8,695 nucleotides of DNA from Acidimicrobiia bacterium (GTDB taxonomy: Bacteria > Actinomycetota > Acidimicrobiia > Spongiisociales > ZC4RG35), in assembly GCA_025929005.1 (NCBI GenBank), contig JAICND010000036.1:1-8695 (forward strand). Direction: 5' to 3'. The translations under genes were made by a program, and so were the position numbers. Shown here in pieces: positions 1 to 6,721 of the stretch (position 1 is its first letter; every line of letters begins with the position of its first letter). The notes beneath the pieces were generated by a model. It made no database searches. It was not told the origin of the DNA and saw only the letters and a program-made list of their open reading frames with translations.

Positions 1-464
1 CCCGCGTGGTGAGTTCCCCGTTGGGCCGCGCCTGGGAGACCGCCACCCACTTACATCCTGTCCCCGAGTCGTTCGATGATCTGGTCGAGTTGGGATTCGG
101 GAAGTGGGAGGGGCTGACCTTCAGCGAAATCAATCGTGAATGGCCGGAACTTTTCGAACGGATCTTCGTCCATGGCGAGGATCTGGCCCGGGGAGAAACC
201 GGGGAGACCTGGGCGGGTCTGGCTACCCGCGTCCGCGCCGCCATCGACCGGGTGGCGCCCGCCACCGGGGAGGTGACCGCGGTGGTGACCCACGGGGCCG
301 CCATTCGGGGCCTCCTGAGCTCGATGGTTGGTGGAGGCTGGCAACACGCTCAGAACTGGGAGACGCCCGCCAACACGTCAGTCACTCATCTAATCATCAC
401 CGAAACAGGTCCAAAGGTGGCCGACTATGCCAATGCGGGCCATCTGGAAACATGGTCTTCGTGA
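1..464 (+). CDS. Histidine phosphatase (phosphoglycerate mutase-like) family protein, 5' end missing
   Basis: The reading frame is open to the window's left edge, so the N-terminus, including the first catalytic RHG motif, lies outside. The first visible residues, RVVSSPLGRAWETA, match the 'SSP..RA..TA' segment that follows RHG in this superfamily. Further on come ELGFGKWEG (the region of the acidic proton donor) and VVTHGAAIRG, which carries the second catalytic histidine at about residue 96 of the visible part. These enzymes form a phosphohistidine intermediate and remove phosphate from small metabolites, for example phosphosugars, alpha-ribazole phosphate or phosphoglycerate. The sequence does not identify the substrate, so no symbol is given. 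The stop codon (TGA, 462-464) overlaps the start of the methyltransferase that follows, so the two are probably co-transcribed and translationally coupled. Family assignment is firm; specific function is unknown. Confidence 0.88.
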   Translation, partial: RVVSSPLGRAWETATHLHPVPESFDDLVELGFGKWEGLTFSEINREWPELFERIFVHGEDLARGETGETWAGLATRVRAAIDRVAPATGEVTAVVTHGAAIRGLLSSMVGGGWQHAQNWETPANTSVTHLIITETGPKVADYANAGHLETWSS

Positions 465-1063
465 CCGCTCGCTATGACTCCCATCGCTACGCGTTGATCA
501 ATCGCTGGAATCCCCGCAATCTGGATCTCGTCCTCGACTGGGTTGGCCCTCCCCCGGGCAGCCGAATCCTTGATGTCGGTTGCGGACGGGGACATCTGGT
601 CAGGGCTCTGACCGAGCGCGGATTCGATGCATGGGGGATCGACCTCAACCCCAATGCCCGGGAGTTGGCAGGTGAGCTGAATGTACGAACCATGTCTGCG
701 GCCGCTCTCGAATTTGGTGACGCCAGCTTTGACGCGGTCGTTTCCTTTCATGCCATCGAGCACATTCCTCCCCTTGAGCAGGCGGTGCTCGAGGTGGCAC
801 GAGTGGTTAAACCAGGTGGAAAGGTCTTGTTCGTTTATCCTGCCGAGCCGATCCGGGGGCTGTATGCGATTCCCACTTCGGTGATCTTGCACCGCACTCC
901 TTTCAAAGCTCGTGAGGTGCATGTGCACCGGCTCAGCCCCTCGAAGGTAAGGGCACTGGGCAAGGCTGCAGGTCTGCAGGAGCTTCGACATACATTTCGG
1001 CCGTGGCCCTCTCCCGAATACGCATCCCTGTTGGAACGCCAAAATTCGATGCTTGTAATTTGA
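452..1063 (+). CDS. Class I SAM-dependent methyltransferase (Methyltransf_11-like)
   Basis: The 203-residue protein has a Rossmann-type methyltransferase fold. Motif I is ILDVGCGRGHL at about residues 39-49, which binds S-adenosylmethionine. The acidic end of strand 2 is GIDLNP at 62-67. A segment FDAVVSFHAIEHI at 93-105 and the post-motif III element VVKPGGKVLFVYP at 118-130 follow. The C-terminal part (HVHRLSPSKVRALGKAAGL) resembles the tail of UbiE-like and Methyltransf_11 enzymes. The acceptor cannot be read from sequence. The ATG at 452 is preceded by a weak GGAAA and overlaps the phosphatase gene by 13 bases. A GTG at 461 would give the common 4-base GTGA overlap and a protein three residues shorter, and is an equally good start. 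The frame is open further upstream, but that stretch only mirrors the phosphatase gene. No transmembrane segment is evident, so it is probably cytoplasmic. Confidence 0.88.
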   Translation: MVFVTARYDSHRYALINRWNPRNLDLVLDWVGPPPGSRILDVGCGRGHLVRALTERGFDAWGIDLNPNARELAGELNVRTMSAAALEFGDASFDAVVSFHAIEHIPPLEQAVLEVARVVKPGGKVLFVYPAEPIRGLYAIPTSVILHRTPFKAREVHVHRLSPSKVRALGKAAGLQELRHTFRPWPSPEYASLLERQNSMLVI

Positions 1064-1080
1064 ACTGGCAGCCGTGAGAG

Positions 1081-1108
1081 TGTGGGCTCCCGTCGTAAGG
1101 AGCCCATG
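1081..1108 (+). promoter_or_regulatory. Hairpin covering the ribosome binding site and start codon of the PhoH2-type gene
   Basis: GGGCTCC (1084-1090) and GGAGCCC (1099-1105) form a perfect 7-bp stem with an 8-base loop. T1083 pairs with A1106, the first base of the ATG, and two G-T wobbles can extend the stem further. The right arm contains the GGAG of the AAGGAG Shine-Dalgarno sequence (1097-1102), so the folded RNA would hide both the ribosome binding site and the edge of the start codon. No T-run follows, so a standard intrinsic terminator for the upstream methyltransferase is less likely, though not excluded in a high-GC organism. The regulatory role is inferred. Confidence 0.5.
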
Positions 1109-2407
1109 GTTCGGACTTTCGTCCTCGATACCTGCGTCCTCCTCGCCGATCCTCACGCCCCGGTCCGCTTTGACGAGCACCGGGTCGTTTTGCCTCTTGT
1201 GGTGGTGGAGGAACTGGACCGAAAGAAGACCCGACCCGACGAGGTTGGTGCCGGAGCCCGAGCGGCCATCACGCTTTTGGAAGAACTCGGAGCCTCGAGC
1301 GGTCAGGGCATGCGCGAAGCGGTCGACCTCCCCAGCGGCGGGTCGCTGCGCATCGAACTCAACGGGGTGGTGTCGGCCCGGCTGCCCTCCGTCCTCGACC
1401 CGACTACCCCTGACCACCGGCTGCTTGCGTGTTGCTTGAACCTCGCTGATGCAGGCGACCCGCCCGTTCTGGTCACCAAAGACGCGGCGCTACGCATCAA
1501 GGGAGCGCAGTTGGGTCTCGAGGTGCAGGATTACCGGGGAGACACGGTGCCGGTAGAGGAGTTTCACTCGGGCGTGGCAGAGGTCGGCGTCGCCTCAGAC
1601 CTGATCGACCGGATCTATAACCAGAACAAAGTGACCCTGGAGTCGGTGCCGGCGCTCGTGAACCAGTTCCTCGTGCTGCGAAACGGCTCTCAATCCGCAT
1701 TGGCGCGCGTTATCCAATCAGAGCCGCATACGGTGGTGGAGCGGGTTCCCAACCACCTGCGGGTGTTCGGGGTCGAACCCAAGAACTTGCGTCAGACCGT
1801 GGCGATGCACCTCTTGATGGACCCGGACGTTCCGGCTGTGTCGTTGATGGGGATGGCGGGAACCGGCAAGACTTTCCTTGCTCTGGCGGCCGGACTCGAG
1901 CAGGTTCTGGAGATGGGTCGCTATCGCAAGGTCACCGTCTACCGACCTCTGGTGGCTGTCGGGCGTCAGGAAGTGGGCTTCCTGCCGGGCGATCTCTCCG
2001 AGAAGTTGGCCCCGTGGATGGCCGCCGTTCACGACAATCTGTATGCATTGTTCTCCGATGCTCCCGATGCCAGAGGCGCCATTGACGACCTGGTGGCGAG
2101 AGACGAGTTGGAGATGGCAGCGATCGCCTACCTGCGGGGGAGGTCGATCACAGGTGAGGTGGTCATCATCGACGAAGCCCAGAACCTAGAACTCCCAACC
2201 CTCAAAGTGATCCTCACCCGCATGGGTCGTGACTCCAAGCTCATCTTCTGTGGAGACCTGACCCAGGTCGACAATCCTTACATTTCTCCTTTCGGAGGCA
2301 TGGCGGCCCTGATCGAGAAGTTCAAGGGATCACACCTCTTCGGTCACGTCACGCTCGAGAGGTCCGTCAGGTCACCCCTGGCCGAGATGGCGGCCACAGT
2401 CCTCTAG
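1106..2407 (+). CDS. phoH2: PIN-PhoH fusion protein, PhoH2-type RNase / RNA helicase
   Basis: The 433-residue protein joins an N-terminal PIN nuclease domain to a C-terminal PhoH ATPase. The PIN domain has the expected acidic residues: D8 in VLDTCVLLADP, E35/E36 in VVVEELD, D103 in TPDHRLLA and D126 in LVTKDA. The PhoH domain has Walker A GMAGTGKT (249-256), Walker B VVIIDEAQN (352-360), GDLTQVDN (383-390) and conserved arginines near LERSVRSPLAE. Mycobacterial PhoH2, of about the same length, is known as an ATP-dependent RNA-unwinding enzyme with RNase activity, and that role is inferred here by homology. The start at ATG 1106 sits directly after AAGGAG; the GTG at 1082 would add eight residues that overlap a hairpin and is less likely. 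In mycobacteria the gene is preceded by the antitoxin-like phoAT; only 42 bases separate it from the methyltransferase here, so no phoAT is present. It ends 11 bases before a convergent gene. Confidence 0.93.
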   Translation: MVRTFVLDTCVLLADPHAPVRFDEHRVVLPLVVVEELDRKKTRPDEVGAGARAAITLLEELGASSGQGMREAVDLPSGGSLRIELNGVVSARLPSVLDPTTPDHRLLACCLNLADAGDPPVLVTKDAALRIKGAQLGLEVQDYRGDTVPVEEFHSGVAEVGVASDLIDRIYNQNKVTLESVPALVNQFLVLRNGSQSALARVIQSEPHTVVERVPNHLRVFGVEPKNLRQTVAMHLLMDPDVPAVSLMGMAGTGKTFLALAAGLEQVLEMGRYRKVTVYRPLVAVGRQEVGFLPGDLSEKLAPWMAAVHDNLYALFSDAPDARGAIDDLVARDELEMAAIAYLRGRSITGEVVIIDEAQNLELPTLKVILTRMGRDSKLIFCGDLTQVDNPYISPFGGMAALIEKFKGSHLFGHVTLERSVRSPLAEMAATVL

Positions 2408-2418
2408 CCGGCCCCGGG

Positions 2419-2595
2419 TCAGTTCACGTTGCGTCGCTGACGCCACAACCACCACCACAGTCCGCCATGAGCGGCGATGCCGGCCGCCAGCACGAGAGTG
2501 ACGATCGGGTAACCAGCCCCCAGGGCTAGAAGGGCGCAGATGGCGGCACCGATGACCAGAGTCGTGCGTACCCCGTTGAGTGGGCCGAAGTTCAC
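2419..2595 (-). CDS. Small two-helix membrane protein overlapping the end of topA
   Basis: A 58-codon frame starts at GTG (2595-2593) and stops at TGA (2421-2419). Its GTG overlaps the topA stop by four bases (GTGA), the usual sign of translational coupling in an actinobacterial operon. The predicted protein begins MNFGPLNGVRTTLVIG. It has a hydrophobic helix at about residues 12-28 and a second at about 30-51, ending in the aromatic stretch GGLWWWLWRQRRN. The tryptophan belt and the arginines after helix 2 suggest an inner-membrane hairpin with a cytoplasmic basic C-terminus. I recognise no family. It fills almost exactly the gap between topA and the convergent PhoH2 gene, which argues for a real gene, but no domain supports it. 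It could also be a chance frame in high-GC sequence. Confidence 0.6.
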   Translation of the reverse strand: MNFGPLNGVRTTLVIGAAICALLALGAGYPIVTLVLAAGIAAHGGLWWWLWRQRRNVN

Positions 2596-5186
2596 TTCTT
2601 CTTGCGCGCCTTCTTGGTGGGTGTCTCACCTGAGGAAAGCCGGTCTCGCCGGGCCTGGAGGAGTTCGGCGGCGCGCTCGACGGCGATGCTCTCGGGGCTG
2701 TCGGCAGTTCGGAGCGAGGCGTTGACCTCACCATCGGTGACGTAGGGACCAAACCGACCGCTGCGCACGGTGATCATCTTCCCAGAAACGGGATCGGTGC
2801 CCACCTCACGGGCCGGGGCCGCTGCTGCCGCCGGCTGGCCTCGCCTTCGCGGGGGCCTACTGAATAGCTCCAGTGCTCTCGTCGGAGTGATGGTGAAGAT
2901 CTCCTCCTCGCTTTCGAGCGGTCGCCGCTCCTGTCCCCGGGTGAGATAGGGACCGTATTTACCGTTTTGAGCGATTATCTCAACACCGTTATCGGGGTCG
3001 GTGCCCACCACTCGCGGAAGCGAGAGGAGCCTCAACGCCTCCTCGAGCGAGAGTTCGTCAATTGTCATCGCTTTGAACAGCGACGCCGTCTTTGGTTTCT
3101 CTTTTCCCTGCGCTTCGCCCAGTTGAACATATGGACCAAATCTTCCATGCCGGGCCAGGACCACGAACCCGCTGTCGGGATCGGTCCCAAGGATCTTGTC
3201 GCCACTGGGCCTTTCCTCCAGCAATTCGACGGCCTTTTCGATAGTCAGCTCGTCGGGAGCCAGGTTGTCGGGAACGGTTGCCTTCTCGTCTCCCCGTTCC
3301 AGGTACGGTCCATAGCGTCCTACCCGAAGCACCACTTCGCGCCCGTGAGGATCGGAACCCAGCCCGATCGAGTTGACCTGGCGGGCGTCGATCTCGTCGA
3401 GGCGGTCGGCCACTTGAGCGGCCAGACCCTCCGCCCCCAGATAGAACCTGGTCAGCCATGGCACGCTCTTTTCCTCGCCGCCGGCAATTCGATCCAGGTC
3501 GTCTTCCATCCGAGCTGTGAAGGCATAGTCGACGAGGTTGGGAAAGTGGTCCTCGAGCAGACTCACAACTGCGAAGGCGGTGAAGCTGGGAACGAGCGCT
3601 TGTCCCTTCTTCCACACATAGCCGCGGTCTTCGATGGTGGTGAGGATTGAGGCGTAGGTGGAGGGCCGTCCTACGCCAAGTTCCTCCATCCGTCTCACTA
3701 GCGATGCCTCCGTGAATCGGGGAGGCGGCTTGGTCGCATGACCGGTCGCCTCCAGCGACTCGACCTGGAGAGGGTCGCCGACCTTCAACGCCGGGAGCCG
3801 GGTCTCCTGATCGTCGAGAGCGGCTTCAGGATCGTCGCTTCCTTCGACGTATACCCTGAGGAAGCCGGGGAATGTGATGGTCCTTCCCGAGGCTGAGAAC
3901 TCGGCATCGCTCCCGCTGGTGGCCGTGGCCCCGAGTCTGACGGCCATCGACTCACCCACCGCATCGGTCATTTGTGATGCCAGGGTCCTTTTCCAGATGA
4001 GTTCGTAGAGTTTGGACTCGTCCTGGGCAACCTCGCGGGCGACCTGTTCCGGCGTGCGGAATTCGTCACCGGCGGGCCGGATCGCTTCGTGCGCCTCCTG
4101 CGCGTTCTTGACCTTGTTGGCGTAAGTGCGGGGCTGTTTGGGAAGGTACGAGGCTCCATAGAGGTCGGTGATCTGGCGACGGGCCGCCGCCAATGCCGCT
4201 TCTGACAAGGCGGTGGAGTCGGTCCGCATGTATGTGATGTATCCGGCTTCGTAAAGACGTTGGGCCACCGACATCGTTCGTGCCGCTGCAAAGCGGAGTT
4301 TGCGGCCGGCTTCCTGCTGGAGGGTGGAGGTGCGAAACGGCGGATAGGGACTGCGTCGATAAGGCTTGGACTCAACCTTGCGAACGACGAAGTCCGCTTC
4401 CCGGAGATCTGTTGTCAACCGGGTGGCGGTCTCTTCGTCGAGAACCAGGACGTCAGCGCTAACGACGTTGCCAACTTCATCGAAGTCCGACCCACCCGCC
4501 ACCACGACGCCATCGACTGCCACCAGCGCAGCAGGGAACTGGGATTCCGGATCACCACCGAGGAACTCTCCTTCGATGTCCCAGTACGAGGCGGAGCGGA
4601 AACGGATTCGCTCGCGTTCTCTCTCGACGACGATGCGGATAGCGACGCTCTGGACTCGCCCGGCCGAGAGCCCCTGCTTGACCCGGCGCCACAAGACCGG
4701 GGATACCTCGTAGCCATATAGCCGGTCGAGGATCCGCCGCGCTTCTTGGGCGTCTACCAGCCGGCGATCGATCTGACGAGGCTGATCGAAAGCCTGACGG
4801 ATCGCCGGTTCGGTGATCTCGTGAAAGACCATCCGCTTGACGTCAATCTTGGGCTTGAGGACTTCGGCTAGGTGCCAGGCGATCGACTCGCCTTCCCGGT
4901 CCTCGTCGGTGGCAAGGTAGAGCTCGTCTGCTTTCTTGAGGAGGTCTTTGAGCTTCTTGACCCTCTCCTTGCGTTCCTTGGGGACGACATAGATCGGCTC
5001 GAAGTCACGTTCAACGTTCACGCCGAGCCGTGCCCAGTCCTCGCCTTTGAGAGACTCGGGGACCTCGGCTGCCGAGCGGGGAAGATCGCGGATGTGTCCC
5101 ATCGACGCCTCGACCACGACCTCATCACCGAGAAACCGCGAGATGGTGCGGGCTTTGGCGGGGGACTCAACGATGATCAATTTCAT
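2592..5186 (-). CDS. topA: DNA topoisomerase I (type IA)
   Basis: This 864-residue enzyme relaxes negative supercoils through a transient 5'-phosphotyrosine link. The N-terminal TOPRIM domain has E7 in LIIVESPAKA and the DxDxE triad ATDEDREGE (D94, D96, E98), which bind magnesium. GLSAGRVQS (172-180) follows. The catalytic tyrosine is Y319 in YITYMRTDS, the same residue number as in E. coli. GVGRPSTYASI (505-515) belongs to the core. The C-terminus lacks zinc fingers and has four repeats centred on GRYGPYLE (623), GRFGPYVQ (681), GKYGPYLT (742) and GRFGPYVT (810), each preceded by a GTDP/GSDP-type turn. It ends in the basic tail KKARKKK. A repeat-plus-lysine-tail C-terminus is typical of actinobacterial TopA, where it aids DNA binding and processivity. 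The whole protein contains no cysteine. It starts at ATG 5186 without a clear Shine-Dalgarno and is divergent from the MFS gene. Confidence 0.98.
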   Translation of the reverse strand: MKLIIVESPAKARTISRFLGDEVVVEASMGHIRDLPRSAAEVPESLKGEDWARLGVNVERDFEPIYVVPKERKERVKKLKDLLKKADELYLATDEDREGESIAWHLAEVLKPKIDVKRMVFHEITEPAIRQAFDQPRQIDRRLVDAQEARRILDRLYGYEVSPVLWRRVKQGLSAGRVQSVAIRIVVERERERIRFRSASYWDIEGEFLGGDPESQFPAALVAVDGVVVAGGSDFDEVGNVVSADVLVLDEETATRLTTDLREADFVVRKVESKPYRRSPYPPFRTSTLQQEAGRKLRFAAARTMSVAQRLYEAGYITYMRTDSTALSEAALAAARRQITDLYGASYLPKQPRTYANKVKNAQEAHEAIRPAGDEFRTPEQVAREVAQDESKLYELIWKRTLASQMTDAVGESMAVRLGATATSGSDAEFSASGRTITFPGFLRVYVEGSDDPEAALDDQETRLPALKVGDPLQVESLEATGHATKPPPRFTEASLVRRMEELGVGRPSTYASILTTIEDRGYVWKKGQALVPSFTAFAVVSLLEDHFPNLVDYAFTARMEDDLDRIAGGEEKSVPWLTRFYLGAEGLAAQVADRLDEIDARQVNSIGLGSDPHGREVVLRVGRYGPYLERGDEKATVPDNLAPDELTIEKAVELLEERPSGDKILGTDPDSGFVVLARHGRFGPYVQLGEAQGKEKPKTASLFKAMTIDELSLEEALRLLSLPRVVGTDPDNGVEIIAQNGKYGPYLTRGQERRPLESEEEIFTITPTRALELFSRPPRRRGQPAAAAAPAREVGTDPVSGKMITVRSGRFGPYVTDGEVNASLRTADSPESIAVERAAELLQARRDRLSSGETPTKKARKKK

Positions 5187-5226
5187 GGTGTCGATCCGGG
5201 GGGATTCGGTTTGGACCTCTTTTCAC

Positions 5227-5253
5227 TGTCTACCGTCTAGCGTCCGCTGTCAA
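5227..5253 (-). promoter_or_regulatory. Candidate promoter of topA
   Basis: Read on the minus strand, a perfect -35 hexamer TTGACA lies at 5253-5248. TAGACA at 5232-5227 could be the -10 with a short 15-base spacer; no better -10 is seen at 16-18 bases. It would give a leader of roughly 33-40 bases before the topA ATG. The 74-base gap (5187-5260) must also hold the promoter of the divergent MFS operon, for which I see no convincing boxes. The topA promoter of many bacteria responds to supercoiling, and a suboptimal spacer would fit that, but this is inference. Confidence 0.35.
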
Positions 5254-5260
5254 CTCCGGT

Positions 5261-6715
5261 TTGGCTGCGGGTACGGTGGAAACGATCGAAAACCTGCGTG
5301 GGCGAGATCTGATTACCAGGGGGCCGTTTGCCCGCCTCTGGTGGTCGCAAGCAGTCTCCAGTCTGGGAGACTGGGTCGCCCTATTCGCCAGTTTTGCCCT
5401 GGCGGCACGGATCGCCGGTGGTGGAGCTGCCGCCGGCATCGGAATCCTGGTTCCGCTGGTCGGTCGCATACTTCCGGGTCTCTTCCTGGGCGTGGTGGCC
5501 GGCGTGATCGCCGATCGCTGGAACCGGAAGGCGACGATGATCATCTGCGACCTGGGTCGAGCCGCCCTGGCCGCCTCGTTGGTTTTCGTCGACAGCTTCA
5601 GGATCCTCTTCGTGGTCACTTTCTTCACTGAGTTGCTCTCGATCATCCGTCAGCCCGCCCGCGAGGCGGTTGTTCCCACTCTGATCCCGGCCAGGCATCT
5701 TCTGACTGCCAATGGCTTGTCGCTGCTCTCAAACTACGGCACTGCTCCCATCGGCTCGGCCCTGTTCGCGGGGCTCAGCGCCCTCGGTTCGCGACTCCCC
5801 GCCTTCGGGAGCTTCGGACCGTCGATCGCCACTGCATTTGTTTTCGACGCATTCACCTTCTTGATGTCGGCGCTCATCGTCTTGAGCACCACAATCCCGA
5901 AATTCGAATTGCCCCGGGCCCGAAAGGCTGCTGGAGCGCTCGATCTACGTGCCCCCATGAAGGACATGGTCGACGGATTCCGGTTCGTAGTCAGAAGCGG
6001 ACCGATCCGCCGCATGATTTTCGGCATGGCAGCAGGACTGTTTGGAGGGGGTGCCCTCTTGGTGATCGGCCAGCCCTTCGCCGAGCAGGTTCTGAGAGCA
6101 TCTGACTCTGGGTACGGTCTGATCGTCACGGCTCTTGGGGTAGGAGTCGGGTTGGGCATGTTGGGGGTGACGATCCTCGGGAGCATCAACACTCGCCGAC
6201 AGCTTGTGTTTGCCCTGAGCCTGCTCTGCACAGGGTCTGCGATTGTCTTTACCGGGTTCTCCAACACCGTCTCGGCGGCAGCTGGTTGGACTCTCCTCAC
6301 CGGCCTCGGCACTGGAACGGCATACGTGACCGGGTTCACCCAACTCCACATGTCCGTGACCGATCAGCTGAGGGGACGCACGTTTGCCGCCATGTTCGCC
6401 TTTGGCCGAACCGCACTGTTGATCTCGTTCGCCTTGGCCGGGGTGGGGGCGGCGGCGCTGGACGGCGTACTCGCCGGGGAACTCAACGAAGGCATCCGCG
6501 CTGTGATCGTCATTGGTGGGATCGTGGTTCTTATCGCGGGAATGACCGTGTTGTGGGCCACGCGACGCGATCTGTCGCCTCGTCATCTGGATGAAGAGCA
6601 GCTGGCCACGCTGCGAGAGGCTGGTGACGCCATCACCTGGATGCGGGGAGATCGCTCGCATCGCCCGCCCCAACCTGATTCCGTCCCACCATCTGACCAA
6701 AAAGGACTTGGCTGA
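5261..6715 (+). CDS. Major facilitator superfamily membrane protein (MFS_3-like) preceding tmk
   Basis: The 484-residue protein has about 12 hydrophobic segments. It begins with the family-typical FARLWWSQAVSSLGDW (residues 23-38) and carries the MFS signature motif A between helices 2 and 3 as GVIADRWNRK (81-90), with a degenerate counterpart later. A cytoplasmic loop of about 35 residues near 213-247 separates the two six-helix halves. After the last helix (about 413-434) comes a hydrophilic tail of 50 residues ending in QKGLG. The substrate is unknown; relatives are annotated as drug or siderophore exporters on weak grounds. The start is uncertain: TTG 5261 (484 residues) or GTG 5276 (479 residues), neither with a strong Shine-Dalgarno. 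tmk begins 6 bases after its stop. In Streptomyces an MFS domain is fused to thymidylate kinase next to topA, so a functional link to Tmk rather than transport of a drug is plausible. Confidence 0.9.
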   Translation: MAAGTVETIENLRGRDLITRGPFARLWWSQAVSSLGDWVALFASFALAARIAGGGAAAGIGILVPLVGRILPGLFLGVVAGVIADRWNRKATMIICDLGRAALAASLVFVDSFRILFVVTFFTELLSIIRQPAREAVVPTLIPARHLLTANGLSLLSNYGTAPIGSALFAGLSALGSRLPAFGSFGPSIATAFVFDAFTFLMSALIVLSTTIPKFELPRARKAAGALDLRAPMKDMVDGFRFVVRSGPIRRMIFGMAAGLFGGGALLVIGQPFAEQVLRASDSGYGLIVTALGVGVGLGMLGVTILGSINTRRQLVFALSLLCTGSAIVFTGFSNTVSAAAGWTLLTGLGTGTAYVTGFTQLHMSVTDQLRGRTFAAMFAFGRTALLISFALAGVGAAALDGVLAGELNEGIRAVIVIGGIVVLIAGMTVLWATRRDLSPRHLDEEQLATLREAGDAITWMRGDRSHRPPQPDSVPPSDQKGLG

Positions 6716-6721
6716 CCGATA

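Noticed and set aside
140..451. N-terminal extension of the methyltransferase frame upstream of 452
   Set aside because: It is fully contained in the phosphatase gene, is rich in Gly/Arg/Pro as expected for an out-of-frame reading, and the methyltransferase fold is complete without it.
1061..1106. Methyltransferase and PhoH2 lie in the same frame, separated by a single TGA and 14 codons, hinting at readthrough fusion
   Set aside because: PhoH2 has its own Shine-Dalgarno and a normal family length from ATG 1106, and there is no readthrough signal; a shared frame occurs one time in three.
425..1417. Long minus-strand frame of 330 codons opposite the methyltransferase and PhoH2 start
   Set aside because: It is antisense to two genes with clear motifs, crosses their boundary, and its translation is low-complexity and unlike any family. 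Long antisense frames are common in high-GC DNA.
2418..2441. Possible bidirectional terminator between the convergent genes (GTCAG ... CTGAC with an inner ACG/CGT)
   Set aside because: Only 5 bp plus 3 bp with an internal loop, no T-run on either side, and it lies in the 3' end of the small membrane protein gene. Too weak to annotate.
2967..3650. Plus-strand frame of 227 codons inside topA
   Set aside because: It lies entirely opposite conserved TopA C-terminal repeats and core sequence; no independent motif.
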